Shown piece after piece: positions 1 through 6,260 of a stretch of DNA of 9,632 nucleotides. The DNA lies in the NCBI GenBank assembly GCA_946478635.1, contig CAMLCX010000157.1, positions 1 to 9,632 on the forward strand, written 5' to 3'. The notes beneath the pieces are model-generated. The model did not search any database. It saw nothing but the letters and a program-made list of their open reading frames with translations, and was not told the origin of the DNA. The translations under genes were made by a program, and so were the position numbers. The DNA comes from an uncultured Pseudomonadota bacterium. Lineage in GTDB: Bacteria > Desulfobacterota_B > Binatia > UBA9968. Numbering within the stretch: position 1 is the first letter of the stretch; each line of letters begins with the position of its first letter.

Positions 1-88
1 GCAAACACTGCGCCTATTTCAGCCTTTGCCGTCTATAGACGATCCGAGATGCAGAGAGGTTTTTGGAGAACAAATATGGCAAGGCGAT

Positions 89-289
89 TTAAATCAACGT
101 CCCGTCGGGTTTCATGATCAAGGACTCGGTCAGCGGGAGAAACGCCCGCCAGCCGCCGTCGTCGATGGAGCCTATAATACGCAGGTCTTTATTGGCCGCT
201 GAATCCCAGAGCACGTCGATCTCGATTTGGTAGTTGGCGCCTGACTCTCCGGTGACGTTTTCTACGTCTGTGTGTTTTATCGCTGCCAC
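89..289 (-). CDS. Conserved-looking small hypothetical protein, true start unclear
   Basis: A soluble protein of at least 66 residues with no signal peptide. The visible part reads HTDVENVTGESGANYQIEID, then VLWDSAANKDLRIIGSIDDG, GWRAFLPLTESLIMKPDGTL and I. Alternating strands, a conserved-looking SIDDGGWRAF turn and a PDGTL tail suggest a small beta-rich domain, and I recall similar short hypothetical proteins without a function. The only standard in-frame start is the GTG at 289, which has no Shine-Dalgarno. However, the open frame continues upstream to the stop of the nucleotidyltransferase (codons 290-397), and SEIILARTLSEFTARPYDQL just before the GTG looks like part of the same domain. 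An ATG at 363 lies in another frame. The gene therefore probably starts further upstream through a frameshift or a non-standard start, and may be broken. No function can be assigned. Confidence 0.62.
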   Translation of the reverse strand: MAAIKHTDVENVTGESGANYQIEIDVLWDSAANKDLRIIGSIDDGGWRAFLPLTESLIMKPDGTLI

Positions 290-397
290 GAGTTGGTCGT
301 AGGGGCGGGCGGTGAATTCGCTCAGCGTTCTCGCGAGGATGATTTCGCTTCGGCTCTGTCCATTTGGCCGTTTTCGATCGGTAACCGTGCTCGGTCG

Positions 398-967
398 TCA
401 GCTTGCCTTTGCTTGCGCTAAAGACCACTGTGCCTGGAGTCCCAGCTTCTCGGCCCAACGCTCGATATAGGCAGTGTCGAGGTCTGGTCCCTGAGTTCGG
501 ATGATTCCCGCGGCGTCTTCGATCTGACGTTCCGATTCGGCAAGCTTCGCCCACTCAAGCTTGGATATCAGAACATCTTCGGGCGAGGCGACGAATACGG
601 TTGTCCCCAAAATGTTAGCTGGCGTGCGGCGATCGAATTCAAGCCGGCTAAAGTCACGTGGCTTCCTTATGATAAGATCGATTTTCCAGCCAGAGGCAAT
701 GTCGATGACATTGAAAAGGGAAGTGTGCCGGTAGGCTTCGAGTGCTGCGTCGCGGCTAACATAATACTGATCTTCCGGAAAGTTTTTTAAAACCGCTTCA
801 AGACTCGCTAGATTTGGGGCGATGACCAAATCGATATCCTGAGTCGCGCGGGGCATGCCGTGTAGAGAGCTGGCAAAAGAGCCCGTCAGCATGTACGGGA
901 CACTCGCCGCATCAAGGATACTTATGATCCGGCGAATTACGTCATCTACCGTTTCGCCGGACGCCAT
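398..967 (-). CDS. Nucleotidyltransferase-fold protein (AbiEii/DUF6036-like)
   Basis: A 189-residue cytoplasmic protein of the polymerase-beta nucleotidyltransferase superfamily. It shows the two-part signature GSFASSLHG (29-37) followed by DIDLVI (44-49, D44 and D46 as metal-binding residues), with a third acidic residue in KIDLII (D97), so the catalytic triad appears complete. The C-terminal part SPEDVLISKLEWAKLAESER (128-147) and the LDTAYIERWAEKLG helix are typical of the stand-alone AbiEii-like or DUF6036 group. Such enzymes transfer an NMP to RNA, protein or small molecules; the target here is unknown. The gene overlaps the 72-residue partner gene by 26 bases. A GGGA-type site lies close before the ATG at 967. 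The pair resembles a toxin-antitoxin or abortive-infection module, though many relatives are uncharacterised. It is not a kanamycin-type resistance enzyme, which would be longer. Confidence 0.9.
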   Translation of the reverse strand: MASGETVDDVIRRIISILDAASVPYMLTGSFASSLHGMPRATQDIDLVIAPNLASLEAVLKNFPEDQYYVSRDAALEAYRHTSLFNVIDIASGWKIDLIIRKPRDFSRLEFDRRTPANILGTTVFVASPEDVLISKLEWAKLAESERQIEDAAGIIRTQGPDLDTAYIERWAEKLGLQAQWSLAQAKAS

Positions 968-1160
968 ACAGTTCCCAGATAAGCCAGTCGCGAGTTGCCG
1001 TCTCGTCGAACTCGGGATGCTTGGAACGGATACGAGCGCGTGCCAGATCTCGAACGGTCTCGCTCAACTGACATGCGAGTTGCAGCCGGCGCGGGGCGCC
1101 GAGCGCTCGATGTATTTCGGTTTGTACTCGGGCAGCTTCGACTGACGTGTCTAGCAGCAT
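942..1160 (-). CDS. Small helical protein partnered with a nucleotidyltransferase
   Basis: A 72-residue, charged, probably all-helical cytoplasmic protein with no signal peptide or membrane segment. It begins MLLDTSVEAARVQTEIHRAL, continues with LQLACQLSETVRDLARARIR and a KHPEF-DETATRDWLIWELYG end. I recall similar small proteins (DTSPEA...RL-x-LA-x-x-L-S-x-x-VR-x-LA...RHP) next to nucleotidyltransferase genes in many phyla, but I know no established name. Its last 26 bases overlap the start of the nucleotidyltransferase gene in another frame, so the two are translationally coupled and probably act together. An antitoxin-like or adaptor role is an inference from this layout only. The Shine-Dalgarno is weak. 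Three CTAG sites spaced about 22 bases apart surround the start region. The ATG at 1160 is the only plausible start. Confidence 0.83.
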   Translation of the reverse strand: MLLDTSVEAARVQTEIHRALGAPRRLQLACQLSETVRDLARARIRSKHPEFDETATRDWLIWELYGVRRNGR

Positions 1161-1199
1161 GATTGCATCACGCTAGCACGGTGGGCACGTTAAGGCTAG
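1151..1199. promoter_or_regulatory. Three regularly spaced CTAG sites at the front of the nucleotidyltransferase pair
   Basis: CTAG occurs at 1151-1154, 1173-1176 and 1196-1199, with centres 22 and 23 bases apart, about two helical turns. The first two are the direct repeat CTAGCA, and the third is inverted as GCTAG. They span the first codons and the leader of the 72-residue protein gene. Such phasing on one face of the helix would suit an operator, but no repressor is identified and chance is possible. Confidence 0.2.
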
Positions 1200-1236
1200 G
1201 GATTTACAGACGTTTTGGACTTACACCAGCTATGAA

Positions 1237-1607
1237 TCAAAATCGAGTCGGCACGGCAAACCTTGTTCTTGAGCGAAACATAAAATACACCGCGCCGAGC
1301 AGACACAGACCAGCCCAAAGATAGTCAAGCTTCAAAGGCTCTTTCATGTACACCACTGCGAACGGCGCGAAGACCGATAACGTAATCACTTCTTGCACGA
1401 CCTTTAGCTGCGAAATGCTCAATTGGGTGTGACCGATGCGGTTGGCCGGTACTTGTATCAGGTATTCGAAGCAGGCAATCCCCCAACCCACCAGAGCGGC
1501 GACGTACCAGGGACGATCGCTTGGTTTTTAAAGTGCGCGTACCAGGCAAACGTCATGAAGACATTCGATGCGGCGAGCAATAAGGATGTTCGCAAAATCA
1601 CCGACAT
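1237..1607 (-). pseudogene. DUF486 (DMT-superfamily) small membrane protein, split by a -1 frameshift
   Basis: DUF486 proteins are membrane proteins of about 110-120 residues with four helices, in the drug/metabolite transporter superfamily; their substrates are not established. From the ATG at 1607 the frame reads MSVILRTSLLLAASNVFMTF, then AWYAHFKNQ, before diverging and stopping. The rest of the family signature (RPWYVAALVGWGIACFEYL, VPANRIGH, QLKVVQEVITLSVFAPFA, DYLWAGLCLLGAVYFMFR) lies in another frame ending at 1237. Adding one A to the TTTAAAAACC run near 1524-1532 restores a single 123-codon frame with ...AHFKKPSDRPWY... at the join. GGAGGT lies 11 bases before the ATG. The C-terminal part alone could start at a GTG at 1491 but would lack the first helix. 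Either the gene is newly broken or one base is missing from the assembly. The uncorrupted sequence on both sides argues for a recent event or an error. Confidence 0.87.
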
Positions 1608-1618
1608 TGCTTCTGTTT

Positions 1619-1624
1619 ACCTCC
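1619..1624 (-). promoter_or_regulatory. Shine-Dalgarno of the DUF486 gene
   Basis: GGAGGT on the minus strand, 11 bases before the ATG at 1607. It marks the true beginning of the split DUF486 gene and argues against the internal GTG at 1491 as the natural start. Confidence 0.7.
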
Positions 1625-1637
1625 GGGTAGATTGGGA

Positions 1638-2183
1638 TCAATTCACCGGACAGCTCGCCCACAGACCGACGGCTTGGCTGCGAGCGATGCGTTCGAGCTG
1701 GCGAAATTCTACAACCTTGCGAAACGGGAATCGAGTGTAAGCGTGGGCGTATCCCCGGCGGATGAGTTCAGTGTTCAACATCGTGCCGTCGTCAAAATAG
1801 ACGTAGGCCAAGGTTCGGCCGTAGCGATCTTTGTGATGGTGGGCCGCGTTTGCATCGTCGAGAACCAGGCGAATGGATTTTCGCTCGGTCATGCTCCGGG
1901 TAAACTCTTTGGCCTCCTTACCGAAACACTGCACAGTCTTATTTGGATGAACGGTTTCCGGAGTATCGACGCCGATAAGCCGCACTTTTTCGTTCGGGCT
2001 GATGACGATTGTGTCGCCGTCGATTATCCGGATGACCAGGCGCTTTTCGGGAATCCCGCCGGAAGATTCTTTGGAATGCTCGGAAATGCCACGATGTACG
2101 TCCTGGTCGGTTGTCGAATCGGCTTTGAGCGCCGCCACCACGATAAAGCCGACCAGAAATAAGACTTTTAACAGCACGATCAT
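1638..2183 (-). CDS. Exported thermonuclease (staphylococcal nuclease-like) family protein
   Basis: Probable secreted or membrane-tethered Ca2+-dependent phosphodiesterase acting on DNA or RNA, 181 residues. Residues 1-20 are a hydrophobic signal peptide or anchor, followed by a polar spacer and the SNase OB-fold domain (about 49-180). Active-site residues known from staphylococcal nuclease are visible: IIDGDT (53-58, D55 and D57 matching D19 and D21), VRLIGVDTPE (67-76, with R68, D73 and E76 matching R35, D40 and E43), and DRYGRTLAYV (119-128, R123 matching R87). The late motif VGLWA (172-176) is also typical. All catalytic residues are present, so it should be active. Two cysteines (86 and 178) could form a disulfide outside the cytoplasm. 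No strong Shine-Dalgarno precedes the ATG. The DUF486 gene begins 30 bases downstream and may share its transcript. Confidence 0.93.
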   Translation of the reverse strand: MIVLLKVLFLVGFIVVAALKADSTTDQDVHRGISEHSKESSGGIPEKRLVIRIIDGDTIVISPNEKVRLIGVDTPETVHPNKTVQCFGKEAKEFTRSMTERKSIRLVLDDANAAHHHKDRYGRTLAYVYFDDGTMLNTELIRRGYAHAYTRFPFRKVVEFRQLERIARSQAVGLWASCPVN

Positions 2184-2361
2184 TTACCGGAGCAAGAGAG
2201 GTGCCCCGGCGAATGATCACCTACGGCTTTGGAATAGAGCCTTACCCCGGTAGAGACTCAGCGGTCACTCGATGAAATTACGCGCTGTTGCAAAAGCGGA
2301 TTGTACGCTGGCGAAGCAGAACGATTACAACTATTCGGAATAAGCGTCGGCGGGGCGGTCT

Positions 2362-2760
2362 TTATGACTGAGATTCGATTTTCCTCAGTTCGGCAGACAG
2401 AAAATCGTGGCTTTTGATTTCGCGACCGTCGTTGAAACGAATGAGGTAAGGTTTCCCCGAGGTGCCCGATATGCTGGCAACCTTGTCGATAAAATCTCGC
2501 GCGTTTTTCACTTCTGCATCATTGGCTTCCCATTTCCCGCGCAGAAATCGAACTGCCGATGACACACCGTAAGTCCAGCCGTTTCGGACGAATTTAGCGT
2601 CTTTGAGTGCACCGACCTCTTTGATTAAGGTTTCGATTTTTTGTTTCTCCGGAGCCGGTGCCGTTTGGCCTGTGACGACAGGCGGTAGCAGCATCCCGGA
2701 AAATAGCGCCCAGGAGCAAATTAACCGGATGATTCCCTGTTTTCTCATACATTGTAACAT
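2362..2760 (-). CDS. Small exported protein, DUF5329-like
   Basis: Predicted periplasmic protein of 132 residues of unknown function. The N-terminus (MRKQGIIR followed by a hydrophobic stretch, then VVTGQTAPAP) is a Sec signal peptide. The mature part is a short alpha/beta domain with FVRNGWTYGVSSAVRFLRGK (57-76), ARDFIDKVASISGTSGKPYL (87-106) and a C-terminal LSAELRKIES helix. This layout (F-x-RNG-x-x-Y, then A-x-x-FI-x-x-x-A-S-x-S-x-x-SG-x-x-Y) fits what I recall of the DUF5329 family, a recognition from memory. A second ATG at 2748 gives the more typical signal peptide, whereas AGAGG lies only three bases before the ATG at 2760, so the exact start is uncertain. It follows the last receptor by 129 bases. 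No functional link to the transporter can be shown. Confidence 0.82.
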   Translation of the reverse strand: MLQCMRKQGIIRLICSWALFSGMLLPPVVTGQTAPAPEKQKIETLIKEVGALKDAKFVRNGWTYGVSSAVRFLRGKWEANDAEVKNARDFIDKVASISGTSGKPYLIRFNDGREIKSHDFLSAELRKIESQS

Positions 2761-2889
2761 TTACCTCTTAGACGCACGTGAGGCAAGAATCTTGACCTAC
2801 GGAAAGTGGTGCAGTCGGATTTCAACGCCAGAACATGTAGCGGCATGCCACAGAGACTCGCCCGACAAGTCAGTGCTTCTGTCGTTGTT

Positions 2890-3963
2890 CTAATGTGGGG
2901 GCAGAGGACCAGCTCCAACCAGTTTCTTGAAAATTTCTGCAATCTCAGGGTCGCGTGGAATTTCTCTGATCACTTTTTCGTGCGCTTCCGGCATGAGCGG
3001 CGTGGCATCGTCCGCGGTCAGCTTTTTGAACTCCTTGTGAAATGCCGGGTCGGAGTAAACTTTGCGAAATGCTTCCTGAAGGATTTGTACGCGGTCTTTG
3101 GGCGTGTCTGGCGGAAGCACAAAGGGTTGGCCGGTAATTCTGAATGCACGCTGCATGGTCATTATCTTGTGATCTCTCTCCGTTTTAGCAAACTCCTCCA
3201 GCTCCGGTAGGCGAGCGAAGTTTGGATGTTTATCGCCTTTGGGAACTTCAATGATCGCGTGAAAGTCTACGAGGTCCTTTTGGAGCCACTCCGGGTTTCG
3301 TCGGAAGACGGTGTCGGCGCTGGTCGCCCGGGCGTCGATTTCACCACGCATGAGCGCCGGGTCTAGCTCGGCTCCTCCGTAACCTGTAACGAATTTGGGG
3401 TCTTTAAGACCGAGCATGTAAGCGAACAGGCGGCCTTCATTGTAAGTAGAAAAGCCGACCGATTGCGCCCCGATTCTGATCCCGGAGGCGGCTCGGAGTT
3501 TTTCGATGGTGTTAAACCCGGCATCTTTTCTAGTGACAAAAATCGCCTGATGGCTGCTGAACGGCGATCCGAGATAAATAAACTTGTCGAGGTCGTACAT
3601 GACTCCTTTCTCCCCGAGTACGGAGACCGCGACCACGCCGGAGCCCAGATTGCCAATGGTCAAACCGTCAGGCTGTGCGGTTTTAAAAATATAGTTCGCG
3701 GCTTTTCGGCTTCCCCCGCCAGGCATGTATTCGCTGAGTATGTTCGGATTTCCGGGGATATATTTTTGCAAAAACGAAAGCATCGCCTTTACCCTGATAT
3801 CTCCCGTGCCGCCCGGATCACGCCCTTGAACAATGGTGAGGGTCTTGCCTTGATAAAATGGCATCTGCGCCCGGGCCGGTCCAGGGCAAAGATTAAAAAG
3901 GACAAAGAACGCAAGCGGCAAGAATTCAAGAAAGATTTTAGAGGGAGTAGGTTTCGTTGCCAT
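2890..3963 (-). CDS. TctC/Bug-type substrate-binding protein, last of the cluster (divergent)
   Basis: Periplasmic receptor, 357 residues from the chosen start. An in-frame ATG exists 63 bases upstream, but AAGGAG lies seven bases before the ATG at 3963 and the protein from there begins with a standard signal peptide (MATKPTPSK, hydrophobic core, GPARA, cleavage before QMPFYQGKT). I therefore prefer the shorter form. The ligand loop is GRDPGGTGDIR (about 47-57), retaining PGG. The NMPGA motif has become YMPGGGS and the C-terminal block reads FVLPPDTPKDRV. It has no cysteine in the mature chain, ends in a GPLPPH tail, and is the most divergent receptor here. It sits 141 bases after the previous gene, against 32-51 for the others, so it may be transcribed separately as well as by read-through. 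Ligand unknown. Confidence 0.95.
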   Translation of the reverse strand: MATKPTPSKIFLEFLPLAFFVLFNLCPGPARAQMPFYQGKTLTIVQGRDPGGTGDIRVKAMLSFLQKYIPGNPNILSEYMPGGGSRKAANYIFKTAQPDGLTIGNLGSGVVAVSVLGEKGVMYDLDKFIYLGSPFSSHQAIFVTRKDAGFNTIEKLRAASGIRIGAQSVGFSTYNEGRLFAYMLGLKDPKFVTGYGGAELDPALMRGEIDARATSADTVFRRNPEWLQKDLVDFHAIIEVPKGDKHPNFARLPELEEFAKTERDHKIMTMQRAFRITGQPFVLPPDTPKDRVQILQEAFRKVYSDPAFHKEFKKLTADDATPLMPEAHEKVIREIPRDPEIAEIFKKLVGAGPLPPH

Positions 3964-3970
3964 CGCAATT

Positions 3971-3976
3971 CTCCTT
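3971..3976 (-). promoter_or_regulatory. Shine-Dalgarno that fixes the start of the last receptor
   Basis: AAGGAG on the minus strand, seven bases upstream of the ATG at 3963. It favours that codon over the in-frame ATG at 4026, which would add 21 residues of non-signal-like sequence ahead of the signal peptide. Confidence 0.8.
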
Positions 3977-4027
3977 CCTGAGAAAATTGTCAAGGGTCTC
4001 TCGCAATGGGTGATGCGTGGTTTCAAC

Positions 4028-4033
4028 AGTATA
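4028..4033 (-). promoter_or_regulatory. Possible -10 element ahead of the last receptor gene
   Basis: TATACT on the minus strand matches five of six positions of the sigma-70 -10 consensus and lies in the largest gap inside the receptor cluster, about 65 bases before the start codon at 3963. No good -35 hexamer is found 16-18 bases upstream, so this is a weak candidate. The unusual gap is the main reason to consider it. Confidence 0.2.
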
Positions 4034-4104
4034 AATTCACCGCATGTCGTTACTTACACGGAAAGTGGGGCTCTTGCTGATTGTGTTCCTTCGGCAGTTC
4101 AGCA

Positions 4105-5136
4105 CTATTTGAGAATCTCCTTCAGCTTGGATACCAGCGGCGGATCGAGATCAAAAATTTCTTTGACGTTTCGCTCCAACCCTGCGCCGTCACCAGGATT
4201 AAGATCCAGCTTCGCTTTTTTGGCGTCAGCCAAAAATTCCGGGTCCTTCATGGTGTCCATAAATGCCTTGCGCAGGATCAGTACCCGATCCTTGGGAGTC
4301 CCTGGCGGAAGAAAATAGGGACGGACCGAAGGTCCATGAACCCGAGTGACCACCTGCATCAATTTCTTGGTTTCCTCGTTTTTAGCGTAATCAAAAGCAA
4401 CCGGGACATTCGGAAGTTCCGGATGCGCCTTGAGCGTCGCTTGAAGAACGATGACGACTTCCCCTGATTCTAGTTGCTTACGCCAGGTTGACTTGAACGA
4501 CTCCCAGGCATTACAAACCCCATCGACTTCCCCGCTGTCGAACGCCAGCCTAACCGGGCCGGTGCCCTTGTAGCCCGTGACGACTTTGATGGGGAGACCA
4601 AGCGTCGCTTCAAGAACTTTGGGGAGATCATCGGTGGCGCCGCCCGGAGCGACGCCGCCGAGCTTGACGAGCTTTTTTGAAGCTATCCAGTTCTCGAAAC
4701 TCGTAATGCCCGTCGCTTTTGATAGCCCGATCAAAAAATGGTCTTGGGCCGGAACGCCAATGTACTCAAATTTCCGGCCATCGAACTCGATGGCTGGATT
4801 TTCAAGAAGCTGCTGCAAGAAAAGCCCACCTAAAATGTGGCCTATACTCAGTCCGTCTGGCTTGGCCGCTTTGTACATATAGTTCGCCGCGATCACGCTG
4901 CCGGCGCCTTGCATGTTTTCAACTACGATCGTTGGATTGCCTGAGATGTGCTTACCCATGTGGCGGGCAATCACCCGAGAATAGAGATCGTAGCCGCCGC
5001 CAGGGGCGAGCCCGACAATGAGGCGGATGGTTTTACCTTTGTAGAATGACTCTTGGGCGTGGGTGGAGGCAACGCAAGCTGCGAAACCGACCAGAGTACT
5101 CATGACCAGCAGGGAAGCAGTTCGTCTGTTGAGCAT
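4105..5136 (-). CDS. TctC/Bug-type substrate-binding protein, third after the permease
   Basis: Periplasmic receptor of 343 residues. Unlike the two receptors before it, it keeps the glycine-rich ligand loop (APGGGYDLYSR, about 44-54) typical of TctC/Bug proteins. Other landmarks are GKHISGNPTIVVENMQGAGS, KPDGLSIG and YFLPPGTPKDRVLILRKAF. The N-terminus (MLNRR, then a hydrophobic stretch) is a secretion signal. The likely cleavage is at THA before QESFYKGKT, but a FAAC at residues 18-21 loosely resembles a lipobox, so lipoprotein processing is a lesser possibility. Only one cysteine (C208, DGVCNAW) is expected in the mature chain, at the place of the second cysteine of the two upstream paralogues. 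A GGAGG site four bases before the ATG supports this start. It lies 32 bases after the previous receptor and should share its transcript. Confidence 0.95.
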   Translation of the reverse strand: MLNRRTASLLVMSTLVGFAACVASTHAQESFYKGKTIRLIVGLAPGGGYDLYSRVIARHMGKHISGNPTIVVENMQGAGSVIAANYMYKAAKPDGLSIGHILGGLFLQQLLENPAIEFDGRKFEYIGVPAQDHFLIGLSKATGITSFENWIASKKLVKLGGVAPGGATDDLPKVLEATLGLPIKVVTGYKGTGPVRLAFDSGEVDGVCNAWESFKSTWRKQLESGEVVIVLQATLKAHPELPNVPVAFDYAKNEETKKLMQVVTRVHGPSVRPYFLPPGTPKDRVLILRKAFMDTMKDPEFLADAKKAKLDLNPGDGAGLERNVKEIFDLDPPLVSKLKEILK

Positions 5137-5168
5137 GTTTCCTCCGTGGACGTTTTGAAACGCGCTCT

Positions 5169-6209
5169 CTATTTCTTCAGAAGTTTTTTCATCTTGGCGA
5201 CGATGTCCGGCGGTTGACTGATGACTTCCTTGGCCAACTTATCGAGTTCCTCGGCGCTGCTCGGTTCGACGTCGAGATTGCTTGCTTTGGCCTCCGTTAG
5301 CATCGCTTCATCTTTGAGAGTCTTCGCGAACGCTTCGCGGATAATTTTCACCTTATCGGCGGGTGTATTTGGGGGCAGGACGTACGGGCGGCCAAATTCG
5401 CCGCCGGCCAAAACTAGATTGGCCAGGCGCCGGCCTGAGTCGTCGGTTTTGTACCTGTCCATAAGCTCGGGGATGGTTGGCACGTCCTTCAAACGCTCGT
5501 CTCGCTTCTTTCCCGTTTGGATCAGGATCCTGACGAATTTGTTCTTAACCCAGGTAAAAAACGGCTCGCGGGCAAAAAAGGCTTCAATCGTAAAAGCGCG
5601 ACAAATCACTTCGCCTCTTTCCACCGCCAGATCGATATCGGTGCCGGTCTTGTAGCCTAAGACAATTTCAAAATTCGTCCCGATATTTTGATCCAGCAAT
5701 TTGGGAATGTAGTAAGCGGTCGAGGACGTGCCCGTTGCCCCGCACTTGGGTGGAGGAGAGGCTCTCACGACGTCTTCAATCGACTTATAGGGGGAATCGG
5801 CGCGCATGTAGAGAAGCTGGTCTGATTTGGCCGGACTGCCGAGCCAAATGAACTTGCTCCAATCGAATTTTACCTCTGAGCGTCCAATGATCTGGTCAAA
5901 ATAGAGAGCCGGGAAGATCGCGCCGATGGTCAAGCCATCGGGCTTTGTCACGTTAGTGAGGTGGTTTGCCGCGATCATCGATGCCGCGCCGGGCATGTTT
6001 TGGACAATGATGTCCGGGTTGCCCGGGATGTGTTTGCCAAGATGGCGGGCGAACAGCCGGGCAAAGATATCGTATACGTTGCCTGCTCCAGTGCCGGCGA
6101 GAATGGTTATCGTTTTGCCCTTGTAAAACGGTTCCTCCGCTTGGCCCTGGGAGAAGTGCAGCAGTGTGAAAACGACAGATGCCATCGTCCATCTGATAGT
6201 TTTATTCAT
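5169..6209 (-). CDS. TctC/Bug-type substrate-binding protein, second after the permease
   Basis: Periplasmic solute receptor of 346 residues. The Sec signal peptide spans residues 1-24 with likely cleavage after GQA, before EEPFYKGKT. The core motifs GKHIPGNPDIIVQNMPGAAS and KPDGLTIG are followed by YVLPPNTP and a lysine-rich C-terminus. The loop that is PGG in most Bug proteins is GTGAGNVYD (39-47). The mature protein has exactly two cysteines, C156 (PPPKC) and C203 (VICRAF), 47 residues apart as in its upstream neighbour. A GGAGG Shine-Dalgarno precedes the ATG at good spacing, and the gap to the upstream receptor is 51 bases. The sequence is colinear with that neighbour, so it is a paralogue from tandem duplication. 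Variation is greatest at 95-150 and 187-225, regions that include parts of the ligand cleft in this fold, so a different ligand preference is plausible but unproven. Confidence 0.95.
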   Translation of the reverse strand: MNKTIRWTMASVVFTLLHFSQGQAEEPFYKGKTITILAGTGAGNVYDIFARLFARHLGKHIPGNPDIIVQNMPGAASMIAANHLTNVTKPDGLTIGAIFPALYFDQIIGRSEVKFDWSKFIWLGSPAKSDQLLYMRADSPYKSIEDVVRASPPPKCGATGTSSTAYYIPKLLDQNIGTNFEIVLGYKTGTDIDLAVERGEVICRAFTIEAFFAREPFFTWVKNKFVRILIQTGKKRDERLKDVPTIPELMDRYKTDDSGRRLANLVLAGGEFGRPYVLPPNTPADKVKIIREAFAKTLKDEAMLTEAKASNLDVEPSSAEELDKLAKEVISQPPDIVAKMKKLLKK

Positions 6210-6260
6210 GATTCGCCTCCGAAGGTGATTTTGTGGTGATCTGATTCCTAATTTCAGACG

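Noticed and set aside
76..117. Short plus-strand frame MARRFKSTSRRVS with GGAG upstream
   Set aside because: It is only 13 codons and overlaps the end of the small hypothetical on the other strand. It has no supporting features.
189..554. A 121-codon minus-strand open frame overlapping the nucleotidyltransferase and the small hypothetical
   Set aside because: Its Arg-rich low-information translation overlaps two better frames. It was considered as an in-frame bridge, but it matches neither protein.
1520..1535. Programmed -1 ribosomal frameshift site in the DUF486 gene
   Set aside because: The zero-frame codons CAC TTT AAA AAC do not give a standard X-XXY-YYZ heptamer (T-AAA-AAC has the wrong first base), and no strong downstream hairpin was seen. 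A plain indel is simpler.
1632..2162. A 176-codon plus-strand open frame opposite the thermonuclease gene
   Set aside because: It lies antisense to a gene with clear catalytic motifs, and its translation shows no domain or signal. It is a shadow of the real reading frame.
2184..2361. Gap between the DUF5329-like gene and the thermonuclease, searched for promoter, terminator or small gene
   Set aside because: Only weak elements were found (a TACAAT with a poor TTGTAA at 19 bases, and an 11-base near-palindrome TATTCCGAATA). Neither is strong enough to call, and no small coding frame with a Shine-Dalgarno is present.
2861..2889. Inverted repeat (CGAC-AG-AAG ... CTT-GTCG) just after the last receptor gene, considered as a terminator
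   Set aside because: The stem is short and bulged, and no T run follows on the minus strand, so it does not meet the usual pattern of an intrinsic terminator.
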